From: Cyrtodaria siliqua
Taxonomy: Eukaryota > Mollusca > Bivalvia > Adapedonta > Hiatellidae
DNA: 64,000 nt
Direction: 5' to 3'
Assembly: GCA_037043455.1 (NCBI GenBank)
Contig: JAWPHD010000283.1
Span: 434,001-498,000 of the forward strand
In this document: piece after piece, positions 20,129 through 33,100 of the stretch
Numbering within the stretch: position 1 is the first letter of the stretch
How the letters are laid out: every line of letters starts with the position of its first letter
Notes under the pieces: model-generated
Database searches by the model: none
What the model saw: the letters and a program-made list of their open reading frames with translations, nothing else
Told to the model about the DNA's origin: nothing
Made by a program: the position numbers and the translations under genes

Positions 20129-21393
20129 AACAAGAGGTCAATGACCTTGAAGCTCTACCGATTGATTTTGATTTCAGGAAGTAGTCGCTACAGACTTGTT
20201 TTTTGAAAATCTATTTTTAACCGTGGCGCCATCTTGAATTTCCGGCCGACCTGAAATTTTGCTAGAATCAATTAGACATTAAGAGCAGCATTCCTGTGAA
20301 GTTTCATGAAAATCCGTCAAGTTGTTTCAGAGGAGTAGTCGCTACAAGTTTTCATTATATAACTCTTATGTAAACAAAGATGGCCGCTGGTAGCCATGTT
20401 TAACGTCAAATCAAAACGATTTTCGACAAGGACTAACATCATGTCATACTGATCATTTTAGAAAAAGTCCAATATCAATATCTCTTATAGTTTTGAAGAA
20501 GTAGTCGCTACAAACTTATTTATTTTAAATCTATTTTTAGCTGTGTCGGCCATCTTGAATTCCCGGCCGACCTGAAAGTTTTCTAGGATCAACTAGACAT
20601 CAAGAGCAACATTCCTGTGAAGTTTCATGAACATCCGTCAAGTAGTTTCAGAGGAGTAGTCGCTACAAGTTTTTACTATATAACTCTATGTAACCAAAGA
20701 TGGCCACTGGCAGCCATGTTTAACGTCGAATCAAAATAATTTTCCACAAGGATCAACATCATGTCATGCTGATCATTTTAGAAAAAGTCCCATATCAATA
20801 TCACTTATAGTTTTCAATTAGTAGTCGCTACAAACTTATTTTTTAAAAATCTATTTTTAGCTGTGACGGCCATCTTGAATTTCTGGCAGACCTGAACTTT
20901 TGCTAGGATCAATAAGACATCAAGAGCAATATTCCTGTAAAGTTTCATGACAATCCGTCAAATAGTTTCAGAGGAGTAGTCGCTACAAGTTTTTACTATA
21001 TAACTCTATGTAAACAAAGATGGCCGCTGGCAGCCATGTTTAACGTTGAATCAAAACGATTTTTGACAAGGATCAACATCATGTCATGCTGATCATTTTA
21101 GAAAAAGTCCCGTATCAATATCACTTATAGTTTTCAAGAAGTAGTCGCTACAAACTTGTATTTTAAAACTCTATTTTTAGCTTTGGTGGCCATCTTGGAT
21201 TTCCCATCAACATGAACTTTTGCTAGGATCAACTAGACTTTATGGGCAACATTTCTGTAAAGTTTCATGAATATCCATCCAGTAGTTTCAGAGGAGTTGT
21301 CGCTACAAATAAAAGTTTACGGACAGACAGACGGACGACAGACGCCGCACCACGGCATAAGCTCTGCTGATCTCTGAACAGTAGAGATAAAAA
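20129..21393 (+). repeat. hairpin-ended repeat with ~320-bp internal units
   Basis: Starts AACAAGAGGTCAATGACCTT (a hairpin). It then has almost four tandem units of about 320 bp, each with GTAGTCGCTACAAACTT, GGCCATCTTGAAT and AGATGGCCGCTGGCAGCCAT. It ends in a GACAGACAGACGGACGAC tract and a terminal hairpin CTGCTGATC/GAACAGTAG followed by AAAA. No protein frame. The shape is shared with 46839-48384 and 56590-57195. Confidence 0.75.
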
Positions 21394-22150
21394 CCGAACA
21401 GGAAAAGTAGCATTCTAGGACGACAGTCAACCACAAACACAGAACGACTTTTAAGATCAATAACAGGCAAGACATGACATGACAAACACAAAGGGTTGAC
21501 AATAGGGCTATCGCCTTGAAATGATCAGTGGCAGATAAGACGCTGGGGGTTTAAACCTGGTTCCAGGATGCACCAAACCTCACTCTTACCGTATTGTCAT
21601 CCCAAACGGGACAGTGTAAAGATATCCCTGCCAGGTTAAAATCTCTAACAAACAAGGCAGCATTAATAGGCAATATAAGTAAAACACATAAATGATCATG
21701 TAATGTAACAAACAAAAGCCTAGAAGCCACAAAGTAAGTACTCAATGACTTGGCAGAAGCCAGAGTAACAAGAGAGCAAACCGTTAAGGGTACAACAAGA
21801 CAAGATTAAAGACAAGCATCAAACGCTACCGTCTTATAAGGATTTAGGTAGGCATCATCATAGGGTCCACAATCTGCCTGGTCATTGCACAGTCAAAGAG
21901 GAAAGCATAGTGGCGAACTGTAAATGGGTCAACCACTAAACATGCAGTATGTTGCAAAATGAGGGCAGTCCAATATCTCATACCGAACTAACTTTATTGC
22001 CCAGAAACCATGAGATGCCCGCCCAACAAACGACATACAACAATATAATAAAAACAGGGACGTACCTCTGGTAAATGTCAGGGCTAGCTATGGGCCTGTA
22101 GGGTTTCAATCTTTAAGACAGAAGTTGACTTTAGTTAATGGAATATTACA
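21394..22150. repeat. unidentified dispersed-repeat-like sequence
   Basis: Less AT-rich than its surroundings, with phrases such as GGGTTTAAACCTGGTTCC and CCAAACGGGACAGTGTAAAG. No open frame or gene is supported. Confidence 0.4.
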
Positions 22151-23029
22151 CAAAACAGCAAAGTCATCACAGGTTTAAGAATTTTATTATAATACAAAAT
22201 TCTCATTAATGATCAATTTAACTAACAATTAATTAACCAGTAAATGATACATACATCAACAAACAGTAAATCAGTCGTACTCAGATCTGGGTATGAATCA
22301 GATGGCGTCGACTGAACGAGAAATTAATGGACTAAATGAATGTACCTGAACACAACGTCTTTATAATAATATTAATTCAGCAAAGAAATCATCTACACAA
22401 TCCTTTTTTTTCATTTACACAGCAGCTACTAAATATGGCCCTATACAGTCAAATTATAAGCGCAATTAGTTATGAATACTAGAGAACATTGAATCACAAC
22501 CTAACGATATCACGCTATCACTGAAACTAAACAATATGGAAAAGTGATTTATAACATAGTTCAGTTTTAAAAAAACATAAAAGTAAGCTGGATTCATTTA
22601 CAATCCATATATAAGAATAAACAAAATATTAAGCTTGCATTAAATGGCAAATAAAACTAAAAGCTGGTGTTAATTTTTAAAATAAAACAAGCCTGCATTA
22701 AATTAAACTAAAAAAATAGCATTTTGAATTTCTAACTAAAATGGCAAATAAAACGCAATTATAAACCGGAATTTGACAGATAAGAGAGCTACTAAACTGG
22801 CGTTTCGATACAAAAATATAACTTTGATTTCATTTTTAAACTTAACTGATTTTTACTGACATATTTTATCATCTGTTTTTTTTTCGTTTTAGACAGATTC
22901 TGTTTTCACATCACACTTTAAAGGTTCTATTAATATTTGTATACATGTACACATCACACGTTTGTTTATATAAATACTCTACAGCTCCACAACATTCACA
23001 ACTCACCTGTGTTTATGTAAACAACTAAA

Positions 23030-23250
23030 TTTACATGAAAATATGTCAACAACTAAATTTACATGTAAATATGTCAACAACTAAATTTACATGTAAATTA
23101 CCATTTTATAAACCATGTACAACAGTAAATTACAAGTAAATGCTTACATTTAAATTAAGCACGAAATTCACAACTCAATAGGTAGAAAACAACATCTTTA
23201 CATGTAAATTACTGCAATTTATCAATGCAGTGACGTTAATTACATGTAAA
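23030..23250. repeat. cluster of TTTACATGTAAAT palindromes
   Basis: Three tandem ~29-bp units (AACTAAATTTACATG) and several further copies of TTTACATGTAAAT within 220 bp. Confidence 0.75.
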
Positions 23251-24332
23251 TAATTTACAATTTATATTTACAAAGAAAACAACATTTACATAAAAATACA
23301 AAATCACAAAATGATTTAAGCACAAATGAAAGTTGAATGAGGAATAATGAATAAACTGCCTTAAAACTTGAAAAGTATCGACAATAAAACTCCAGATAAT
23401 TCATAGTTATATATGAGGGGCATTCATTAGATTTTAAGGCTAACATAAACTTTATTAATGACCCTCATTGGTTGGTAAAATGCAATCAGAACCAAAATAC
23501 ACATCAATTTTGGCACTGACCTGTTAAAAATATATATTGGCAACATAAAATAGTTTCGATTTAAAAATACAAATGGTAAAAATCTGTATTCAGGACTAAA
23601 AACTGTCAAGCCTCAAGCAAACAATATTTTTCACAATATCAAAGGTTTAATAACCATTTCGTGCGGATTTTCTAGAAGAAAACAACATAAAACTTTTAAC
23701 AAATTTATCTTCAACAACTTTGGCAGCATTTCGGAGTAGAAAACAAAAGTTTAACGTTAACAACATCAGATTTTCGTTTTGATTTTGTATTCAATTTTTA
23801 ATTTTGAAGTATATATTATGTTGCGCTTTTTAATATAAGAAAATTTCACAAATTTAACTGAAAAACTAAAAATAAAATCCATCACAACCAACTTGTGGTA
23901 TTTGTTAACAGTTTTATATCACAATGCATGTGCTACCATTGCACAAAACTGTATTTTGTTGTAATTTCGGACAGTGTTTCGATTGTTTTAATTGGCATTC
24001 CGCAACCAGATATGCATATAATCCTATTCTTTCCATCTCATTTATAGAGAATCAATATCGTATAGTATGAAGTGTATTTATAGTTTGCCATTATTTCATT
24101 TGTCAGTATTTGTTATTCTTTCCTAGGTTTTTTGGTTATTTGTCGGGTCTTTTTTTTGTTGGGTCATTTTTTTGCGGCTGTTTGGGAAGACATTAGTGTA
24201 GAAACAAATTTTAAACAGCTGAAGTTAGAAATATGCATCAAACTGAACATAACCAACAGAACGCTCAATTTACAGATGTGCAAAAAATATATATATCAAT
24301 GTTGAGCTTCGAAGTTAAGTAAACCAAAACAG

Positions 24333-24374
24333 GTTGTCATGGTAACACAACCATAACATTGTTGTCATGGTAAC
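24333..24374. promoter_or_regulatory. pair of RFX X-box-like sites
   Basis: GTTGTCATGGTAAC occurs twice (24333-24346 and 24361-24374). It fits the X-box consensus GTHNYYATRRNAAC bound by RFX factors. Function in this place is inferred from the motif only; the sites lie about 2 kb beyond the Fat-like stop codon. Confidence 0.45.
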
Positions 24375-24529
24375 ATGGATATTTCATGAACATGTAATTA
24401 GCACCAGTTGTTCATGAAATTATCCGAAGAAATGATTTAATTTTGACACATACAAAACTATCATGGCATTATAGATGTCAACCCTTCTTGAACTCATTTT
24501 TAAAAAAACGTGTTTCTATGTCAGTTTAA

Positions 24530-24834
24530 AGGGACACACGGCAATATTGAGTTTTATTCAAGCATTAAAATTTGCACCTCGATTTTAATATTAATATTGC
24601 CTCATTTTGACTTTAAAACTGCTTGCATATAATCAAATTGAGATTTCAATTCTTTTCAAAATTCTACCAAATTTTTAAATAAATATTTGGTGCAATATTG
24701 TCAATAGTAAAGTGTAAAAAAATATTTGCTTTGAACTATTCGAATAATTAATATTTGCAAATATGCCAGTTATGTTGAAAACTAATGGGACGCCGTGAGT
24801 TTTAAAAAACAAAACAAGATTGCCATCTGTCCTT
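24530..24834. mobile_element. TTAA-flanked MITE, 305 bp
   Basis: Ends AGGGACACACGGCAATATTG and an imperfect inverted copy (CAAGATTGCCATCTGTCCTT). TTAA lies on both sides (24526-24529 and 24835-24838). No coding capacity. The TTAA target is typical of piggyBac and Kolobok elements. A longer, more worn relative lies at 40915-41640. Confidence 0.75.
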
Positions 24835-24838
24835 TTAA

Positions 24839-26417
24839 AACATTACCCCCACCGGAGGCATGGTCAACTGATATAGAAAAATACTGAGGAAATAACTGAA
24901 ACATTTTTTTCTGTGAAATTAAGAGACATTTTCTTATTCTTATTTGATACAGGAATAGTTTACCAAATATATTACATATAATTGTAAACAAATGCAGCAC
25001 TTTTTGAAAGTCACACATTTAATGTTAATATTCTTGAACAATGTACATGTATAATAACTATGTTTAAAAATATGATTTTACAAAAAAAGTGCTGTTTGTG
25101 ACCAGCAAAATCCAACTATTATCAACAGAAAAAAATCACTTTGCTTGATATAACAAATAAAAATCTCTCTCCCTTCACTTCAAAATGTTGACCGGTTTGA
25201 CTTAGAACTATTTCCATTGATATTTGAGACAGCTTGTTCATTTTTTCACCTTACATAATATGCCGGCATATTTTTCACCTAAACAAATCCACTCTAATCA
25301 GCAATTAAGGTAACGCTAGTACTTAGATATCTCCACCCTATTGTTGATGTTGGACTGTACTGACAATAGGTTATATCATAGCAAAGTTGCACGTGCTATA
25401 TAATACAGTTGCACATGCTATTGTTTGTCAGAGGTATCTTATTGGTTTGACTGGTTGAAATGGATAAATAATTGACAACTGACCTCATGTTAATTTTATA
25501 GATATAACCATGTTTAATTGGTTATGTTTTGTATAACCGACCATTTAGGGTTATAAAAGATAAAAACGTAATTTCATTTTCTTCATAGTGAAAGTGAATA
25601 CATTCAATAAAATGTACACCAATGACAGTATGCCATTATCCAATACCATATTTAGCTTTTCTATAGTCTTCTATGATTCACCGAGAATCAGCTTTTCACG
25701 TGCAGCTATAAATAACATTCTTACCCTTAAATGTACTTGTCATATGTGGAAAACAGCTGGCATAATGTTTTGAGATACTTATGAAATGGTCGTGTTTTTA
25801 ATTAATAACATTTAAATCAAACAATTGACTTGACACCCTTTTATTCTATATTACAAGTACCTGAAATTTGTCAAATCAACAAGTTGATGAAACCAGCACT
25901 TATATTATCTAATTTGTTTGATTTCAGTCTAACTGAAACCAGCAATTATTTATAAAATATGTATCTTGTATATGATAATTTATGTACCATGGGTCAGATC
26001 TCTGATCACAAACATTCAACACAGAAATGTCACTTTATAAGTGTCACAGTTATTGGTCAAGTTCTCGAATTGGCAAACTCAGACCTGAAACTGACCTATC
26101 GCTGCCATCAATCTATTCCAAAATTTGTTGTTTGAGCCGTGGTCTTATTATATTAAATAGACCATATTTTTTATGCGTTTGGAATCTTTTCTTAATAAAT
26201 CACGTGCAATGATGCATGTGTATTGTGTCACGTGCCTTGATTTATTAGTTGATTAAATAAAGTCTAACGATAGGTCACTTTCTTCATGGTTTACATTTAC
26301 CAGCACATTAAGTGGCTGCGTGTCATATGAACATATCCCAGCATGCTGTTGGTCCTCGATATTGATGGCAGAAGGATGAAACTGACCAATCACAACACAT
26401 GGAGATAAGAGGCTAAC
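24839..26417 (-). other. proximal 3' UTR / intergenic of the Fat-like gene
   Basis: No gene. This sequence directly follows the Fat-like stop codon on the - strand, so at least its right part should be 3' UTR. The poly(A) site is not identified. Confidence 0.5.
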
Positions 26418-27199
26418 TCAGACTTCCGTGTGGACCCTGTATGTCGAGAGTGGCGTGTTTTCATCCTCGCTTTCAGTCAAGTTAGCCTCGCCCTCGCTTT
26501 CACTGAGGTTAACCTCGCTATCTTCTATCTCGCAGAGACCTGAGATATCAGACATATCGTCCACTATCGAGGCGCGATTAAAGTCCCCGTTAAAGTCACT
26601 ATCCGTAGTAAATGCGGCCGAGAGACGATTTGGATTATCGTTCAGATCGCTGTCTGTTGTTATCATTGACAGTCTGTTTATATTATTTGGTGGGAAACCG
26701 TAATGTAAAACACTATCGTTATCGTCTTCTGAACTTGTGCGACTTGAATCAGCATCCCCGCCTTCGCCGTTAAATGGTGGCGGAGCAGGCCATGTTTCAT
26801 CAATGTTATACCCGTCTGCACCATTTTGCTCACTTGAAAAGCTATTGTTCAATGGCAGATAATAATTTGGATGCACGTGCAAGTTAATTTTATTACTCGG
26901 CATATCGTAATCTTCCAGCAACCGGCTTTGTTCGGCGAGAATTTCCTCGTAATTCGGCAAATCTGGAGGCTGCTCCATGTCATTCTCCGCGTATTCGGAG
27001 TCTCCGACATACTCGGAGTCGATGTACTCCCCATCTGTGTTGTAATACCCGGTGACGTCAATGTTGTTGATATGTGTGTTTGACTCATTACTGTGCGGAC
27101 TGGCAGATCCCGGGGAGTCAGGGCACTCTCCAACTGGTAACTCGCTGATATTGGGCAAGGATTTTTCGGGCGCCCAGTCTGAAGTGTCCCAGTGATAAC
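26418..27199 (-). CDS. FAT1-like: Fat-like last exon, cytoplasmic tail with HTEV end
   Basis: YHWDTSDWAPEKSLPNISEL is a FAT1/2/3-class signature. It goes on with a tyrosine-acidic segment (TDGEYIDSEYVGDSEY), LPNYEEILAEQSRLLEDYD, a serine/acid-rich region with a repeated TTDSD pattern, and ends YRVHTEV. The last four residues are a class I PDZ ligand identical to that described for FAT1. TGA at 26418-26420. Acceptor TTACAG to 27200, phase 1. Confidence 0.94.
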
Positions 27200-30100
27200 C
27201 TGTAAGTACAGCCAAATGAAAATGTGTTAAATATTTGTTACTTTGATAAAACTGTAAAGAGTTCACATTTAGACAACTTTACATAAATAGTAATTATTTA
27301 CAAGTATGAAGGTGTGTACATGTGCAAACAAGCATACTTAATATGTAGTTTGGTTCTTGTTTCATGTTAAATGAACACTCATCTACCTTTAAATACACAG
27401 CAAGCTTCATGTATTTTTTAATAATCATTAATTTGAAAAACTCCATTTTTAAAGGTTGCCTTGGTAACAGCTAATCAGAGAATTGAAGATTTAAATGTAC
27501 ATCAATAATCTTAAAGAAAGCATCCGATACCAAGAACCCAGTGGTCTCGAACTGTGAACCCAGCTGTCTCCTGACTGTCATGTTATGTAATTATTAGTTA
27601 CAGTGGTACATTGGTATTTCATGTCAGGGTATGTAATTACAGTGTATATATATTGGTATTTCATACTGCAAGCAACTTCCCTATACACCAAAATAAACAT
27701 ATCAATACAAGACGTAGCTGACACGGACAAAAGCATAAATAACGAATAAATGTATTCAATAGAAAATATGCCAATCAACCAATATGTTCTAGAAAAAAGT
27801 TAATAATCTGTGAAAGAGCTGCATTTCTGAAGACTAAAATATAACAAATATGCATAAAAACGAACATAATTAAAAATATGCAAGCCTCGTCTTAAATGAA
27901 GTCTGGCAAATTATTTTCAGCTACCAGTGGAGCAAGATTAAAACATAGACTGGACACCATAATAAAATCCTGGCAAGACCACATGCAAACAGAAAGTTTA
28001 CTCAAATAGATTTGAACAGAAAATAAAAATAAATGTCCATGTACCAGTACAAAGACAATCTCAAAGTCTTACAGTACATGCAAAGTTCAAATAACTTTCC
28101 AATAATGTTTAAACTTTGCTAAAATGATAATAATAAATCAATAAATCATCCCAGAGCAATAGACTGTTCTACAGATACCAAGCCAACTCAAATTTAACTG
28201 CTTAGGCACAAAATTATGAATTATGGAAATGTTCAAGATGTGCAATTAAATGTAAAGAAAACAATGAGTACATATATTTCGGCATGAGGGTCATTCAGCA
28301 GGTTTTGCACGTTTCTTCACACACTTTTATTTACTCAACTGCATATAATAGTTTCTTGCCAAACTTTTTGAATTCCCCTTGTGCAATGGGCACAAGGGTC
28401 ATTCAACAAATGTTCCACATTTCTTCACACATACTCCTTTACTCAATTACGTATACTATAGTGACTTGCAAAACTTTTTGAATTCTCCTTGTGCAATAAT
28501 GGACACAAAGGTCATTCAGCAAGTGTTCCACATTTCTTCACACATACTCCTTTATTCAATTACATATAGTCGGTAGCAAAACGTTTTGAATAGCCTTATG
28601 CAAATATGGGCACCAGGGTCTTTCAGCAAATTTTTAACACATTCTGTCATTACTGAATTACATATCGAGGGCTATGCCTTGTGCACACTATTTTTTAAAC
28701 TGCATATATATATATATCTATATATGGACAGTGTTATTAAAAGCTGTAATGTATCTGGTTAATAATTCATGTTACTGAGTTGCATATTACACATCATATT
28801 TGTTCAGCTGTATATGGGTGAATGATTTTGACTATCTAAAGCATTTTAATTCAGAAGAATGGATACCAAGAAGTACAGTGTTGTGTAGATACATAGATAG
28901 ATTGAAATGGAAAATCCTTATCATGTCAGTAAAGAGTTTGCTTGCTGTCCTCTTAAAACAGTCTATTAAATCATTTTATTATTAGAATTTGTGTTTCTGG
29001 ATTTCAAGAACCTCATTACTCAATGTCCAGTAAAACCTCAATGTGTTACGAGAATGTAATGAGTTTTAAATTAACTGGTTTCATTGGTCCAATTTTTATC
29101 ACTGAACCAATCAGAATGCTTCATTCATATTTTCATTTAGTTGTTTCTATCATGACATCACATCCTGGTATTATGACATCACGTCATGCCATTATGATGC
29201 AACTCGGTGTGTTCTGAGAACTGACTGAGTATTTAAATTGCGGTGAGAAACAGATTATATCTCTCAATGAGTAATGAGTTTCTTCAAACCAAGAATCATA
29301 AAATTCTAAATATAGAATAATTCTAAAATGACTTAATAGATTGTTTTAAATGTTAAATTTTTTGCTGTAGGGAAATTTAATCTTTAAATTGACGGTAAAC
29401 ATGACTTGCGAAAATTAAATGACTGATATACTGTCACAAAAGTTGAAATTACAATACTGGGCCTGGTTATATGAAGCAACTTACGATAATTTTGATAGTA
29501 AGTTAATTTCTTAAATTCTATACTTTGGTTTACAATTCACAACTGAATGCGATTTCATTTCATTTTCTTATACATTTGATATCTCTGCAGATAATGCACA
29601 TATAATTGTCTACATTGAATGCTTAGGTGCAAAACTGTGAAAAATTGAGACATATTGTAAGATGTTTAATAAAACGGGGCCCTGGTTAATATGTTTCTAA
29701 TACATTCAACAATTTTACTAACAAACTGAAATAAAACTAAATGACTTCAAATACTGATGTTTTTTAAATAACGACTGATTTGTGACATTTATTATAAACT
29801 TACTAGGCTCAATAAACACAACCAAGTCAGTAAGAATTGTGTCTTTAAAATCAAAAAATTGTCAAAGAAGACAGCAAACAAACATTTTATTAAAATACAG
29901 GGGGCACCCAAATACCAAAAGAATAAATCCCAACTGGTTTACAAAACCAAGGAAAACAAAAAACTGTTCGTACCAATTTTTGCTGGAACTATTTGAAATA
30001 TTTAAAGTAAACATTATATAACTAAACTGCTTCATACACTTTTACCAGATTTTCTGTATTTTTTTCTTTGGAGGTGAAAAGATAATTATGATGTATACTG

Positions 30101-33100
30101 TAAAATCATTATTTTGCGTGGATTTTGGAGTGTGTGTTTTATGTAAAATAATGATTTTACAACTTGCAGGACAAGATGGTTGTTTTGAGACTGGCTAATG
30201 TATCTAAATGAACATCATCATTACCTAAGTCTACAAATAACAAAGGTAGGTTAATAGTGGTCCCTTCACATGTGAATGATTGATCCCTCCATGGTAAAGT
30301 ATTGGTCCTTTCCAGGGAGAAGGATTGCCTTCCAAAGGGAAGAATTGGTCCCTTCCAAGGAGGATTGGAGGTCCTGGGTGAAAGATCCCTTCAAAGGAAA
30401 AGGAATGGGCTGTTCCAAGGTCCAAGGAGAAGAAATAGTCCCTTCCAGGAGAAGGATTAGTCCCTTTCAGGCAGAACTGGTCCCTCCAGAAAGTAACATA
30501 GGCTACAGGTACAAAAGGTATCTGGACATATTCTACTATATAAAGTCTTTTTAGTCACTCATATACGGATAAAATAGAGTGTACAGAATAAACACTAACA
30601 GAGTTTTACAGTGTACAGAGACTGGTTCCAGAGACCCTAATGGCTATTGAACATGAAGAGGAAACCAGAGGGATATAGAGGGGAAGGACTAGCTGTGGGA
30701 ATGAACATGTTATATGAACAGTATTTTGCATAAATGGGCTGTTATTGATAGGAGGTACATAGAACATGAATATATATATACTGCCTGCACATTGTTATTT
30801 TGCGATGTTTTAATGTGAGGTTGGAAACCATACTGTCACAGGTCAATAAGTCATTTATACAACTCTTTAACAGTATGTTATCAACCTCGGTATTAATGAT
30901 AATGCTTTTTTTCACAAACAACAAAATATGACAGAAGCCAACTCTATAAAGCAACATAAATAACATAAATTATTAATATGCTGTATTTATATAATACACG
31001 ATGCTGAAAGTAATAGACGCATATATAAAATGTGCATGCAGAAGTTATTAATAATTATACTCTATTTAATGATGATTATTGAAATAACAGATCATGCATT
31101 TTGTCGTCACCTTTTTTGCCTTTTTTCCTATTAGCTGCATCATAGAAGGACAATAATTCCATCATTGCTTGCAAATTCAGCAATAAAAATGCAAATATTT
31201 TTTTAATTTTTAATGATCCTAATTTCTTTCTCATTCATTAATTATGTATCACTCTACGCTTATGCTGTAATTAGGACCATACAAGGTTCATATTAATTAG
31301 TACTCTATTCTATACGGAGTCAAAAAGAAATTTTGCGATCAAATTCGCATAATCAACCTCGTTACGTATATTACGTTTTCTGTAAACTTTTTACATCATG
31401 AATGTGTTCGAACAACCTAACTTTATGTTCGAGAAAAAGTTAAAAATGACAATAATGAGAAATTCCAGAAAACCAGCCATTAACATATAACTGCATGCAA
31501 CATATTCATGAATTTTGCAATTATATATATTTTTTTTATTTTTTTGAAGCTGAGAAACTCAAACTCTATTACTGAATGAAATTTTCATACACAGGTATCA
31601 CTACTGTATTAATCATAACAGTTTGTACATTTTACTTTGTTTTGTTAAATTTGTCATTACAACTTCTGGAATATTTCCAAAAATAGATGTGCACACTTTC
31701 TTTTTTGACTTAGTATACAAAAAGTAACATAATCCAGACAAAACATATTATTATCTCCCCATTATCTTCATTTACTGGTATATGCAGCATAAGCATTTTG
31801 TGATCATGCTTATAAATTATTATTCAGACTGGTTCCTTCTCTGTAACATGCTTTTTTCATCAGACTGGTTCCTCCATATTACATGCTTTTTTCATCTTAT
31901 TCAAACTGGTTCCTTCTCTGTTAAATGTATTCATTTTTAATGAATGAAATACCAGTAAATTATTTATAAACATTTTGAATCCTAAGAAATGTAAAATAAG
32001 TGTGGAAGAATTTTTTTGCACAATATAAGGCACAGCCATGTTTTAAAAAGCCATGTTGAAACAGTTAATTCTAACATATGGTTTATTTTTAAATGAATTT
32101 CAGATTGTGATTGGACCTTCAGATATTTGATACTGCACCAGATATGGCATGAGATATTGCACAAGATATTGCATGGAATATTGCTTGAGGTATTGCAAAC
32201 AGAAACTAACTGGTTGTCTTTTAGTTTCTTACAACTTCAAAGTCCAAATATGATTTCTTTTGCTTTTATTACAGCTTCAAAGGAACCAGTCCAAATTTAT
32301 ATTTCAAACATTATTGACTGTGTGAATAAGCAGGACAATTAAGTATTTTATTTCGTTTAGCATGGCCGACAATCACTTTCATGCCACAGTTGCTATGGAG
32401 GGTCACGCTTCACTGACTCACCCTACGTTACAGACTCGGCCATTATTATTTCTGTCGGACCAAAAGTAACCGTTCTACTTCTAGGTTCGTCTGCTGCTTA
32501 TCAAGAGTTGTCTCATCAATTTGAAGCCATCATTTGTTATTTTAATTTTCCGTTAATATTTTACGATATTTAATTATGTGTTCCAATGAGGCCATCCTTA
32601 AAAATGTGTTGGTTTGCTGTGCTCTGACCTACTCACTAAAAAGGCAGCTGCCCCTCTTTTTTGTTAAGAATTAAGTGGATTTTTTTTTTTTTATAAATAT
32701 TTTTTATCATCGGACCGCTAATCGCTATGTTTTGTTAAAGGTCCTACTTCGTAACCCACTCGAAACTTTTTGGGTCAGAGCAAAGCAAACCAATAATGTT
32801 TTAAGGTTTTTATGGATATCCTAAGATTCATTTAAAATGTTCGTCCACCATTTCTAATGCACTGATTAAGTTAAAATTCTAAAAATAAGTAACTACCTAA
32901 TTTATGGTTACATAGTTACTTGTATTTATGTTGCATATATATACATATGAATTTTAAAGAAAACAATATGATTATTTAAAACTATAACTAGTAATATAAC
33001 TACTTATTAATGTTTTCATTATGAATTAATATTATTATATGATAATTAATAATTTGTTAATATTTTGTTTTCATTGAACAAGTCTTAGAATGGGAAAGAA

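Larger units (their letters stand above)
22151..24529 (-). other. AT-rich intergenic or distal 3' UTR of the Fat-like gene
   Basis: No gene. Fat-class mRNAs often have long 3' UTRs, and a - strand AATAAA lies near 22178, so part of this could be transcribed with the Fat-like gene. That is inference only. It contains the palindromic TTTACATGTAAAT cluster at 23030-23240. Confidence 0.35.

Noticed and set aside
21303..21745. Cysteine-rich short frames on the - strand
   Set aside because: They lie in dispersed repeats and show no family motif, signal peptide or exon structure.
26428..27133. Frames of 70-94 codons overlapping the last Fat-like exon
   Set aside because: Shadows of the real tail exon, which has family signatures, phase and a PDZ end.
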